Origin: Salvia splendens
Taxonomy: Eukaryota > Streptophyta > Magnoliopsida > Lamiales > Lamiaceae
Assembly (NCBI RefSeq): GCF_004379255.2
Contig: NC_056042.1
Span: 12,137,901 to 12,201,900, forward strand
Length of the DNA stretch: 64,000 bases
Reading direction: 5' to 3'
In this document: positions 46,970-59,500 of the stretch, piece by piece
Position numbering within the stretch: position 1 is the stretch's first letter
How the letters are laid out: each line of letters starts with the position of its first letter
Program-made: the position numbers and the translations under genes
The notes under the pieces: generated by a model
Seen by the model: only the letters and a program-made list of their open reading frames with translations
Databases searched by the model: none
Told to the model about the DNA's origin: nothing

Positions 46970-49845
46970 TCACAGTCTGGATCTTTCGGTCCAAAATGTT
47001 TGGGGTCTCTTTTCGTAGCTCAAGTCCGGGTTCAAAGCGACTTCTTTGTAGTGAATCACGTGCTTTGGGTCGAACACGTATTTCCGCAACTGCGACACAT
47101 GAAAGACGTTGTGCATATTTCCAAGGCTTGGGGGTAGCGCCAAACGGTATGCAACAGGACCCACTCCTTCAAGGATTTCATAAGGCCTAATAAATCGCGG
47201 TTTTAATTTTCCCTTGACACCAAAACGTGTTATCCCTTTCGACGGGGATACTTTGAGGAAAACTTTGTCGCCAGCTTGAAATTGTAAGTCGGTTCACCGG
47301 GCATCCGCGTATGACTTCTATCTGTCTTGAGCTTCTTTTATCCTTTCACGAATTTGTCGAACAATTCTAACCATCTCTTCAATTGCATTGGGTCCAAGTA
47401 CTCTTCTCTCGCCAACTTCGTCCCAGTAGAGCGGGGATCTACACTTTCTCTCATACAAGGCTTCATACGGCGCCATGTTTATTGTTGCCTGGAAGCTGTT
47501 GTTGTAGGTGAACTCAATTTGTGGTAGTGCGGACTCCCAACTTCCTCCTCGGTCGAGCACCACAACTCTCAACATATCCTCGAGAGTTTGGATTGTTCTT
47601 TCGGACTGCCCATCTGTATGCGGGTGAAACGCTATGCTAAAATTCAATCGGGTTCCTAGCTCACGTTGTAGGCTGATCCAAAATCTTGAAGTGAACTTCG
47701 GGTCACGGTCAGACGTGATCGTCACTGGGACTCCATGCAGTCGCACTATTTCCCTTATATAAATTTGAGCTAGCTTGTTTGATCCATAGGTTATGGGAAT
47801 CGGTATGAAGTGTGCACTCTTGGTGAGTCGGTCTATAATTACCCAAATGGCAGTGTTCCCTTTAGGAGTCCTTGGCAATCCCGTTACGAAATCCATGGCG
47901 ATGTGCTCCCATTTCCACTCGGAAATCTCTAGCGGTTGTAGCTTTCCATACGGTTGTTGATGTAGAGCATTCACCTGTTGGCAGGCTAAGCAGCGCTCCA
48001 CAAATGCCGCTATATCCCTCTTCATACCATTCCACCAAAAGGACTTCTTCAAGTCTTGATACATCTTCATACTCCCCGGGTGAGCGGTGTAAGGAGTATC
48101 ATGTGCTTCACTCATGATTTCATTTTTGAGTCCTTCGTCACTCGGTATGCAAAGTCTCCCCTCGAAGGTGAGGGCATTGTCGGATTCCTCACGGAAATAC
48201 CCAGATTCGCCAGTTCTTACTTCAACTCGAATTTCTTCCTATTTCACATCCATTCGTTGGGCTTCAACAATTCTTCAACAATTCTTGTTCTTAGATCATC
48301 TGCAACCACCAAGGTGGCAATTCGGCCTTCCACTGTTTCAGGTGCCCTTACTACTTCCAAACGCATCTTGCTAAATTCGCGTATCAAGCTTTCTTCTTTG
48401 GTGAGAAAAGTGGCCAGTTGGGAATGGCCATTCCGGCTCAAGACATCTGCCACTACATTTGCCTTGCCGGGGTGGTAATTGATGCCACAATCGTAGTCCT
48501 TCACCAATTCGAGCCATCTTCGTTGTCGCATGTTTAAATCCTTTTGCTCGAAAAAGTATTTCAGGCTTTTGTGGTCCGTAAAGATTTCACATCGTACCCC
48601 GTAGAGATGATGCCTCCAAATCTTTAGGGCATGTACAACCGTTGCTAGCTCCAAGTCGTGGGTTGGATAGTTCAACTTGTGTGGCCTCAATTGTCGTGAT
48701 GCGTAGGCAATCACTTTGTCGTTTTGCATCAAAACACATCCAAGTCCCACTTTCGAAGCGTCAGTGTAGACTACGTAGCTCATTCCAGGCTCTGGCACAA
48801 CTAAGATTGGTGCAGTGGTCAGTTTCTCCTTCAAAAGTTGAAAACTTGCCTCACACTCCGGGGTCCGATTGACTTTTACCCCCTTCTTGAGGTGTTGGGT
48901 CATTGGTCTCACTATCTTGGAGAATCCCTCCATGAACCTTCAGTAATATCCTGCCAAACCCAGGAAACTTCGAATCTCATTTGGTGTCGAAGGTGCCTTC
49001 CACTGTCGTACCGCCTCAACCTTGGCGGGATCCACTCGGATTCCTTCTGCCGACACGATGTGACCAAGAAAGTTGACTTCTTTCAGCCAAAACTCACACT
49101 TGCTGAATTTGGCGTATATCTTCTCGGTCATCAACGTCTCCAAGGTGATTCGCAGATGCTCCTCGCGTTCTTTCTCATTCTTCGAGTAGAAAAGTACGTC
49201 ATCTATGAATACCAAGACGAATTTATCCAAGTATGGGTGGAATACTCGGTTCATCAAATCCATGAATACTGTGGGTGCATTTGTCAATCCGAACGGCATT
49301 ACAACGAACTCATAGCGACCATATCTTGTGCGGAAAGCGGTCTTCAGTATGTCTTCCCTTCGGACCTTCAATTGGTGGTGCCCAGACCTCAAGTGCATCT
49401 TTGAGAACACACCGGCTCCTCGGATTTGATCGAATAGGTCATCTATCCTTGGCAGTGGGTACTTGTTTTTGAGGGTCATTTTGTTCAACTCTCTGTAGTC
49501 GATACACATCCTCATCGACCTATCCTTCTTCTTGACAAAAAGCACAGGAGCGCCCCACAGTGAGACACTGGGTCTTATGAAACCCAGACCCATAAGCTCC
49601 TGAAGTTGTATCTTGAGTTCCTCTAACTCTTTAGGTGCCATTTGATATGGTGCCTTGGACACAGGCGCTGACCCCGGCTCTAGGTCGATTGTGAACTCCA
49701 ATTGTCGATCTGGCGGTGGTCCAGGTAAAGATTTGGGGAAAACGTCTGGAAATTCTCGTACCACAGCAACATCCTCCATTTTCCTTTTTTTCTTCTCATT
49801 TCCTTGTAGATAGACAAGATAGGCAGGACGCCATTTTCTCAACAT
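46970..49845 (-). pseudogene. gypsy pol: RT, RNase H, integrase, chromodomain-like end
   Basis: In minus-strand order: reverse transcriptase 49845-48940 ([37 protein letters not shown], the catalytic [21 protein letters not shown]); RNase H 48933-48244 ([31 protein letters not shown], then NVVADVLSR); integrase 48115-47318 (zinc-binding HPGSMKMYQDL and CLACQQVN, MDFVTGLPRT, DRLTKSAHF, ITSDRDPKFTSRFW, HPHTDGQSER); and a C-terminal FHVSQLRKYV block (47164-46970). A stop separates RT from RNase H near 48937, and other breaks lie near 48240-48115 and 47290. The catalytic aspartates survive, but the chain is broken. Confidence 0.9.
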
Positions 49846-49859
49846 CGTAGTGGCTTGGA

Positions 49860-52800
49860 GTGCGGAGATTTCAGGCGTTCAGCGAGATTCCATGGTACAC
49901 CATTGGTTCCTTCCACGGGCTTGTAAAGATATATGTTTCTCCTTACAATGAATAGTAGCATAATACATGGCTAACCAATCCAATCCCAAAATTATAACAA
50001 TATCTCCCCCTTAACTGCTAACGGGGTCCTTGATTGTTCAACCTTAACTCCGTCCCCACATTCTTGCTTGGACACTCTCTAGAAAAGTGATTATATCAAC
50101 CACGGTTTTAAAAAAATACGTGATAGTATTATGAATTCTATACTTCCCAAAATGATAGTACGAGCAAACGATGCATTGAGGGGGTTTGGGTCGGAAATCA
50201 CCCCTCTGACTCGGTGCAACATGTACTCCCCTATACTTTGGTTGGTTTTGGGGTGGGCTGGTATCCCTTCTTTTCATACGGAGCCTTAGTCTCGTCCCAC
50301 TTTCTCTTCTCTTGAGAATAATGTGGTGAAGGAAGTGCCAGTGTAGTGTTTCACATCGCCCTATCCTTGGGCATAGCTTCCTCCACGTCTAGTACGCGGG
50401 TCAACGATCCAGCGTATGTAAGTCTCCCAAGGTTTGCCAATACTATCCTTATCTCATGCCTTAAGCCCGAACGGAACTTCTCAGCCATCTTCTTATTGGT
50501 ATCCCTTGTTCGGGTGCATGCCGAGCCATGTCGCAAGTGTGTGGCCATATTCTGTCACTGACATGCGCCCTTGTTTGAGATTGTAAAACTCATCCGTCTT
50601 CGACTTTCGTTAACTCTTTGGGATATACCTGTTGTATATCTCCGCCTTAATGTCCTCCCATGTCATTGTATCCACTTGGTCAGTGGTCATGGTCCTTTGC
50701 TTGTCCCACTAATAGTCAGCCGAATCCGTGAGTTGGTAGGTTACACAAACCAAACGCTTCCTCAGTGCACTTGAAGAATTTGAATATGATCTCCAATGCG
50801 CGTATCTAAGTCTCGGCCTTTGCCAGCTCTCCTATCCCATCGAAGATAGGAGGATTTTGCTTTAGCAAAAACTATTCAATATGCCATCCTGGCTTAGGTG
50901 GAGGAGGTGATGGTGGTGGTGCTTGCACGCGTTTCTCCTTTCGATTGTTTCCCATTTTAATTGATTCAATTTCGCCACTTGCTGGACGATTTTCTCTCGA
51001 CGATGACCTTTGTTTGTATATCTTAATCTATCAGGGTGTCCGTATTTTCATTCCAATACTATCGTACAGTGATGATCTTATGCGACGATCTTAAATACTC
51101 CGACTCACAACTTTCTGTTGTTATCCGTATATCCCTTGATCAAACCACTTACATAAATTCTGAGCCGCAAAACGTGATCATTTGGTGTACACGACTTCTC
51201 TCAACTTTCTATTTCTCAAGACCTAATATCTAGGTATGGCATAACGTTCGATTCTTCGGCCGTTTGCTACAACTAAGCATCGATGCAAAAATATTTGACT
51301 CCTCGTGTTGTTGGTGTATCATTTTTTTTGTATGTGTCTCTTGAAACTTATTCCTCATATGTGTTTGCAGAGATCAAGCCATTGTCTTTCTTGAGAGTCT
51401 TGTATCAAGAATTTAGAAATCTATTTAACAGTCTTACTTGGATCAGAACGGGTTTCAACATGAGGAGCACTATTGAAAATGCCCTTAAGAATGGCTCCGA
51501 AAATTATTCAAGAGGAACAAGAATGAGTCTCTACTTTCATTAAAAGGAAACAGTGATGCATCACTTGCAAATTGCGGGTCAATCAAAAGTTATAAATGCA
51601 CGAAAAGAATACCATTGTCAAGGAGCTTCATAGAAAGAAATTTCTGAGAATCCAAGTAAGTACTGTCAATTAAATTCATTCATTCTAGCTACAAAGGTGG
51701 CACTCCGTCGTTTCCCGAAGATAATAGAAGCGTTCTCGAAAACTCTAGATTCTAAGTCAAGATTCTTGGTGTCGTTGCAGCAATTAACTGTCCTTGAAGG
51801 TCACATCTTCATATTATTTTTGGCACGCCATAGCGGTCATTCTCATTAAAACATGGTAATAACCCTCATGGCCTTAACGTGTCATAAGTGTTGTCATATT
51901 TGTAACGCGTCGTCACATTAACATGTTATGCACGATTGCATTCACTTTATTTGATTGCAGGCACAATTTCTCGTCGTTGTAAGGATACATCACCTAACAT
52001 TTCTTCTCGTCTTGATCTCGTTAGAAACTTCCTTTCGTTTTGTTCTTCTCATCCATGGAAAATAATAGACAATTATAACAATGCGTCTAGTTCGAAGTAT
52101 ATGTTTCCGTTTGTCCCATCACTCAGGAAAGTGATATTGCAGTTATCAATTTACAACTATGTTCGAGCACATTCAGCCTAGCATACTTCTTAGCCACTCT
52201 ATGTTTTTCAGACATAGTTCATAGTCTCATACTTCAACATATATTCGATCGTTGTTTAATTCAAGCTTCATATGGATTCTACGTTTGCAACAAAGTTCAA
52301 AATTCCACATTTCACTTTCATAATGATTCTATACGATACCTCGTACTTCATCAATCATGAATTATCATCACATAAAACGTCATTCATATATTGTGCAGTC
52401 AAACATGTTTATCCATATAAATCATTTGGAATTTCATATCATTTCATCCAGCGTATATTAATTTTTAAAATAGTAACTCAGTCAATCCATCTTCCATGGA
52501 ATCACATTTCATAATTCATACAGTTCATGGACATTTGTATCACAATCACAAAATTGCAACTATACACTCATCATGCTTTGCATTCACAGTTTCGTAATCA
52601 TACAATTTTGACCACATAGGCATGAAAAAAAATTTGCCGCTAAATAATCAACATGTATGTCCTTCAAGTTAAATTCACAGTCCAAACATGTAATAACAAG
52701 TCCCCGCCTCAAGCATGCAATTCATATTCACACTTCAATATCTATCGCATTCAACACCTTCAATCACATACTCCCATAGTGTCTCACGTCTCCTATGACC

Positions 52801-53066
52801 ACAACATTTTCCAAAAGCCATAGCATTTACTTTAAATTTCCAATAGGCCCAAAATTGCCATTTTCACAAGGAACCATTTTTCCATCGAATTTCAAAAATT
52901 TCAATAATTCATTTCAAAAGTCGCCAAAATATTCTCACCTCTTCTTTCGTGGTTGGGCGTGACGAGTTGTGGTGTTGAGCCTTCGACGTTTAACACTTTA
53001 GTCTATCGATACAAGGGTAGACTACAACTCAAAAAGACTCTTGGGTCCAGAGCGGAAAGAAACTAA
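49860..53066 (-). pseudogene. gypsy gag remnant and long leader
   Basis: A gag relic is readable on the minus strand at 50548-50351 (EKFRSGLRHEIRIVLANLGR). It is followed by a damaged zinc knuckle (CIVCSYYHFGKYR) at about 50190-50140. The protease between 50040 and 49850 is not recognisable. From about 51000 to 53066 I see no coding signal on either strand; it is probably the long leader between the primer-binding site and gag. Confidence 0.7.
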
Positions 53067-53082
53067 GGCTCTGATACCAAAT

Positions 53083-55523
53083 TGTCACGGCCGCCCTTCA
53101 AAGGTATAATAAATGCGGCGATCGCGACTTAAACGGATTTAAATGTAACAAGGAAGATAGGCTAGGGTTTCGTCAAAGAGGTTTGACCAAGTTATTTAAT
53201 GAACAATTAAGTATAAGAAAAGAATAGCACGCTTTAGCAATGAAATCCAATGAAGAATGACTATCATAATTTAGGTCAAAATGGCAAGGCTCCAAATAAT
53301 CCAAAACGTAACACGTCTCAATATCCCAAACAAGAATCCAATAGTTTCAGTATCAACCCAAAGATAAGAGTAATCATATTTTAGCGGAAGCATCCAAGAG
53401 AAATGTGAAGTCATGTGTGAAGACACGACGACACTCGGAGTTTCAAGACAGTCACATAAATTTAATGACCTACCACTCGTCGCCGCTCAACCTGCACATA
53501 AGGAAAACACATGCAGGGCTGAGTACTATAATAATACTCAGTGGGCTCATGCCAAAAACATTTTCAATAAAAGTATTATTTATCATGCCATACATAAGTA
53601 ACCTTCGGGGTTTAGCTTTAGAAAGGCCCGAGGCACTCAAAATCATTTCCCATTTGTAAAAGTCGACTGATCAGTCATTTTTCCATAGACGTTAGCCATA
53701 TCTGCTCATACATGACTTGGAATGTGGCCACAAACTAAGTCACTAGACCGGCCAGCCTGTACGCTAGCACACAGTCTACCATATGTGTACACTAATCCAA
53801 GTAGGGTTTGCGGCCCTACGAGGACCCGAATTCGATTAAATAATAGTGGCAAAAGCCACATCAGATAGGCACGTTAAAATCAAACACGACATGGTAAACA
53901 TAGTTGCATTTCCATCGATAAAATATTTAGAACATTGTCCTTATTTAAAAGAAAGCCCACCTCATCTGCTTAGATCTCAAGTACTTTCTTCCCCTTGCTA
54001 TCACGCTGAGAGCGCGAGTTATCACCTTTAAATTATGTGTAACACAAATCAGTCTCAATCATTGACTCAAAATCATGCATGTCCCCAACGTTTCCCTTTT
54101 GCCCATCGATTCGTTTTATATTAACAATCACAATCAAGACATGCTCTTCATATCCGTTTATTTACACACAACTCCAGATCTATCATCAAATCATGGTCAC
54201 GGATGGGTGTTCTTCAACACACATCACACGCACACACACACAAACACGCACGCCGGCACACACACACACACACACACACCATTCATCAATTGGTTTCCCC
54301 TTTTCACTCGATCTATATGCATGAGGGTTCAAGAACATCGATTAATCGGTTGGATGAGGAAAGATAGATCAAAAATACCTCTTCTTGATAGAAACGATCG
54401 GTAGAAACAAAGTATAATCTTGATTCTTCAACAATTCTTGAGGCTTCAACTTAAATTCTTCTCAAAAGATGAAGAATTCATGGAGAAAAATAGAAGAAAC
54501 AATGAGAGAGAGTGGGAGAGTGGGAGGTGTGAATTTGGGAGAGAGAGGGGGCGTGTATTTGGTGATTTAGGTTTAGGGTTTTCTCTCTTATTTATAGAGT
54601 GCAAGATATAATCTTTAATTAAATAAATTAAAGATTTGATAAGATATGGGAGAGTGTAGTTGGCGTGATTTTTGGGGAGAGAATATGAGGAATTCGAAAT
54701 CTAGGCTATTTAATTAGCCTATGATTTAATTTGGTATTTCACGGAGTAGAATAAAATAATATGGAGCAGAATAAAAATAATAAATCCTCCCAAAATATAT
54801 GAAGTAGACGATTTTTGTTCATTCTCCCACAAGGAATTAAATTCAAACCCTAATAAAAATAGGATATGGCAAGATCTCCTTAGACATGGTAAGATTTGCT
54901 AGGATATTTATATTTATTCATGGAAGGGAATAAATAAGCATAAAAATATATAATAAACAATTTCCTCCTCCCGTAAATGGGAGATTTTTGAAATCTCCCT
55001 AGGAATAAGGTAGGGGTCAAATTTTTCATGGAGAAAATAAGGAATAATCGGCTTTGGATTTAATTTGGATAATTATCCCAAGCAAAAAATTAAATCCAAG
55101 AAAAAATAGGATTCCTCTCCAAAATCATGGTGGTCGAAAATTCCAAATGTGTATGATATTTATGATGAACCTATAAATCTCACTCATCCCTTAGGAAATA
55201 ATTCGATTTTTCACTCCGCATCAAATATTCACACTGTCACGCCACAATTCAATCATTTTCACTTCTACCTCATGTTCTCAACATATTGACCTTTCAACGG
55301 CCACGTCATATATTCTACATCCTTGACTATTCACAGCCACGTCATTTATTCAACGGATTTGACTTATTCAAATCAAATCTCAACTCCAAAACGCAATTAG
55401 GTCACACAGAAACCATGCAATTAATTCACTCATCATTTAAGTCGCATATTTCACGGCATTAAAAGGAATAAATGCAATCGTCTTAGGGTTCGACAATTAT
55501 GGTTCAAAAAGTGGGGCGTTACA
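53083..55523 (-). repeat. gypsy LTR-B (5' LTR in element orientation)
   Basis: A 2441 bp LTR, uninterrupted, TGTCACG to GTTACA, followed by the target duplication ACCGG. It has an AC-rich microsatellite at about 54228-54278. Confidence 0.9.
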
Positions 55524-55717
55524 ACCGGTCTACTAAAACAAAGACTTAGACTTTGTTACATTGCTTATACATTTAAATATGCAATGAACATCTATTAAAT
55601 GTAAAACATAACAACATTATGACAAAAATAATATGTTTCATTCATTGGAAAATAAAATATAGAGTTTTACAGTATTCAATCACTCGAAATGTGATTTATA
55701 GTATACAAATCCTAACA

Positions 55718-56175
55718 GATAATAAACGTGTACATGATGTCGCCGATATTTTTCACGTAGCACAGCCGAGACGGGGCCTTCACAATGTTGAATCGGGATT
55801 GAAGGACCCCAAAAGCTCTTTCGACGTCTTTCCTAGCGGACTCTTAACGTTGCGCAAAAAGAACCTGTCTCGGGTCTTGCGGGTTGCTGAGCGTCTTCAC
55901 CAAAGTCGACCACCTTGGGTAGATACCATCGGCGAGATAGTAACCCATGTGGTATGCATTTCCGTTGACGGTGAAGTCGATCGCCGGTGCTACACCATTC
56001 AAAACATCATTGAAGAGTGGTGAAGAATAGAGCACGTTCAAGTCGTTGTTGGATCCGGCAATACCAAAATATGCATGCCAAATCCATACGCGGTAGTCGG
56101 CGACCGCTTCAAGGATAAGTGTTGGGCCGCCGGAATCCTGGAATTGTTGGAGATACTCTCGCTCCTTGAAAATAT
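55718..56175 (-). pseudogene. PIF/Harbinger transposase, N-terminal half (split gene)
   Basis: On the minus strand the DDE core can be read: PTLILEAVADYRVWIWHAYF and AGSNNDLNVLYSSPLF, then FTVNGNAYHMGYYLADGIYP and WSTLVKTLSNP. After the FAQR region the frame is poor. It ends DIMYTFI at 55718, exactly where the copia solo LTR begins. The codons resume at 32614 with LHNMI, so both parts were one gene before the insertion. The N-terminal helix-turn-helix part upstream of about 56175 is missing. Confidence 0.8.
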
Positions 56176-56551
56176 GTTCAGTCTATTTACTTCAATCTAC
56201 TTTTCACTTACCGTTTTAGGCCAACATTTTAAAAATATTAGAATTAGAGGGCTTATACTAAGTAAACGGATCATGGGTGGGTAGAGATTTTTGAGTTGGG
56301 CCGGATTGTTAGGTATTCAATATCTTCAAATAATTTAAAAAACTGACTATATAAGATCGACAGATGTAGACATGATATTCAGTTATTGGCAAGATTAGCG
56401 TGGCTAAATATATTATACGTTTCTTATTATTTATTTTTAACGGTCATTACAAAGTGGTCAGTATTCATGATTATGAGATAATATATAAAATAGTCCTAAT
56501 AAAATCTTAAAAATATATAGGAGTATTGCATAAAGAGGATATTCAACATTC
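56176..56551. other. 5' flank of the BAHD gene
   Basis: An AT-rich stretch between the truncated Harbinger gene and the BAHD start, probably including its promoter. No clear motif is visible apart from weak TATA-like ATATATAAAATAG at about 56480. Confidence 0.35.
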
Positions 56552-56584
56552 ATGTTATTAGAGAGAGATCAAAGTTCTAAAGAA

Positions 56585-59500
56585 ATGGTGATTGAAATAA
56601 AGGTTATCTCGATGGAAACAATCAAACCATCTTCTCCAACCCCAAAATCACTAGCAAAATATCACCTCTCATTTCTTGATAAATTAGCTCCCCCTATTTT
56701 CCCACAACTCGTCTACTTCTACTCATCAAACCCCAAAATCCCCAACTCCCTAAAATCGAACCACCTCAAAAAATCCTTGTCGGAAACCCTCTCCACATTC
56801 TACCCCCTCGCCGGCCGCCTCGTCGGCAACTCCCACGTCAACTGCAACGACGCCGGCGTCCCCTTCGCCGAGGCCGAGGCCAACTGCAACCTCTCTCAAA
56901 TCGTCACCGATCCGGACCCCAAAAACACCTCCAAATTCGCAATCCCTCAAAAAGCCCTAGGCTTATGCTTGGCGGTGCAAGTCACCTATTTCCGGTGCGG
57001 CGGCACTGCCGTTGGAATCATGTTCCTGCACAAAATCGGCGACGCACTATCGCTCTTAATGTTCGCCAACGCGTGGTCCGCTGCCACCAGAGGCGGTGGC
57101 GTGCCGCCGCCGGTGTTCGACGCGGCCTCGTATTTCCCGCCACGTGACATCCCCGGGTACAACCCTACCTCGGGAATATTGAAGGAAGAAATCGAGGCTA
57201 GAATATTCAGATTTCCGGCGTCGAAAATCGCCGCTCTCCGGGAAAGGTACTATAGAAATTCATAGAATTCCATTCTAAAATCAATTGGTGATATGAAGAG
57301 TGTTATGTTAGAATTATACAATAATAATTTTAGTTACTAGCTCTTTGCAATGATGTGAGATCATTATTATACTTGGTCTGCCTGTCATTAATTATCACAT
57401 GTTGATCTGACTCAGATTTTAAAAAATGTAAAGAAAAGTTAGTACTCCTTTCGTCCCACTCAAAAAAAAGAAAAATAAGAGAGATAGTAGTATATTAGGT
57501 GGAGTTGTTGAGTGGAGTAAAGTAAAGAAAAAAATAGTTAAATATTTTAACGAGGAAAAAAAAGTGTGAGTTTATTTCAAAAATAGAAAATGATCATCTT
57601 GATTGAGAGACAAACAAAGAATGAAATATGATCATCTTGAATTGGACGAGTGGAGTAGTTTATATGGATATTAGTTTTTGATTAAATGTGAGTGAAATAA
57701 ATTAGTGAAATGTTGGGTCCATTAGACCATCCGCAATGGGGCGGACGATGGCACGCCCGATGGCGCGCATCGTCCGCGTCCGCCATCGTCCGGCCCATTA
57801 CGGGTGCGTGACATAGGCCGCGGACGATCGTCGCGCCCTATACTAAGGGCACGGAGTATAGCGCGGACGGTGCCCATCGTCCGCCCCATTGCGGCCTACG
57901 CGGACGATGGCCGCGGACGATAGGCCATCGTCCGCGCTATCGTCCGGCCCACTGTGGGCTACGCGGACGATGGCACGCGGTTTCGTTTTTTATAAATAGA
58001 GTTCATTTGTAATTTCATTTCACGATTTCACTTTCGAAACTTATTACATTTACATAATTACTACGAAATGGATTCAAGTCCCAATAGTCCTATGTTTAGC
58101 GGAGAGGCGCGTTGACCGGGTACAGAACCCGGCGAATATCGTTCGTTCGACGCCGACACCCAGTACGATCCCGATTTCAGTACGGAATCGTACGGGTTGT
58201 CTAACATGGAGCCGTCTCCAAACCGACCAAGCGCTCCCTCCCGCCGTGACGCCGCAGCGGCCGATCCCGAACCCGCCGTGAACCGCTTCCGCCCCAGCCA
58301 AAAAGAAGCGGAACCGGCAGGGGGCGCAGAAGTTGCCGCCTCCCGGAAATTACGATGAGTACGCCCCCGGCCGTACGAACTACACCGACGACGAAACCCT
58401 CATTTTGGCCCGGTGTTGGGTAGATATATCGGAAGACCCAATTTTCACGAACAACCAGAGGCAGGTCGCGTATTTGGAGCGCATCGCCGGCCTCTACAAT
58501 GAGGCCAAGCCGCCGACCGCGTACAAGCGCAAACGTGAGCAAATCCGCAAGCACTGGGATCAAGTAAAGAAGCAAGTGAACTTGTACGCGGCGGAGTTTG
58601 AGAAGTTCATACGGGCACAGCGGAGCGGCGAGAGCTTGAGCGACGTGCGCGCTAAAGCGTTGTTGTCGTACCGGTCGATGTACGGCGACTTCAAGCACGA
58701 GGCCATCTGGGCGCTCTTGAGGGACAAGCAGAAGTTCCAAGGTGGAATTCTGCACACTGGTGCGCCGAAGAGGACGAAGACCACCGAAGCTGGTGATTAC
58801 ACGAGCAGCGGCAGTGGCAATCACCCGGTTGACCTCAACCGGACGTATGTGGATGAAGGGAGTGCCGGCACACCGGTGTCCTCCCGGCGTCAAGGCTGCG
58901 ACCCAAGGGGAAGGCGGCCGCGACCTCATCCTCGACCGCTGCAAACCCATCTCCGTTCCCGGAAACGCTCCCGACCCAGACGGCCACCGCGTTTGAGTCG
59001 TTGGCAACAACGTCGATGGCGAGGACGTTATTGCAGACGCACAAGGCCCTCAAGAAGTGTACCGACCCCGACGAAGCCGAATATCTCCGGGCGTTAATCG
59101 ATGAGCTGCGTCGGAAGTTGGGAATTGCACGGACTTAGTTGTTTTTTTTTGTAAGTTGAATGGTGTAACTTTTTTTATTAATGCGTCGTCATTTGTTATT
59201 TAGACGTTTTTTATTTACTCGTTACTTGTTATTTGAAAACATTTAAATTAATTAAACAAAACAATAAAATGATGATGTGGCGCGCCATAGGGCGCGCCTT
59301 AGGGCGCCCCACTGCTGATGCCCTTACCAATAGTAATAAAAAGTATGACAAGTTTGGCGGAAAGACTGAAAAGTAAACTAGTGATAGGAAATGACAAACG
59401 GATATAGTAGTGCATTTTTGTTTCATTTTGCCAACACCCTTCGATTTTTATAGTGTTAGAGTAGCTCTCTATCGAGTTGGCCCAGATATATAGCTGAGTG

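Larger units (their letters stand above)
33879..55523 (-). mobile_element. Ty3/gypsy element, split by a copia element
   Basis: LTR-A is 33879-35264 plus 45552-46813, and LTR-B is 53083-55523. Both begin TGTCACG and end GTTACA on the plus strand. The target duplication ACCGG lies at 33874-33878 and 55524-55528. On the minus strand the primer-binding site TGGTATCAGAGCC lies just after LTR-B (about 53067-53079), then come degraded gag, pol, a chromodomain-like end and LTR-A. LTRs differ by about 5% in the first 270 bp by eye. pol order and motifs fit a chromovirus, possibly the Tekay/Del lineage. Confidence 0.9.
32615..55717 (-). mobile_element. copia solo LTR, split by a gypsy element
   Basis: The two pieces 32615-33878 and 55529-55717 add up to about 1453 bp, the same length as the LTRs of the copia-type element nested deeper (44094-45546). 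They share many blocks with it (CTTCTCCACGTGA, GCTATACCACACCA, CCTTTCACGATAGGTAG). Ends are TG...CA. The target duplication GATAA is present at 32610-32614 and 55718-55722. No internal domain accompanies it, so it is a solo LTR left by recombination between two LTRs. It is more diverged than the nested element, so it is older. Confidence 0.85.

Noticed and set aside
51036..52514. Small plus-strand frames in the gypsy leader
   Set aside because: They are short, unsupported by any family and antisense to the element. Chance frames fit best.
56552..57274. A complete short acyltransferase ending at 57274
   Set aside because: The frame runs into the retroelement after RERY. The remaining motifs of the same enzyme resume at 59649.
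58201..59010. Minus-strand frame of 269 codons
   Set aside because: It is the antisense of the Harbinger ORF1 on the plus strand and has no family features.
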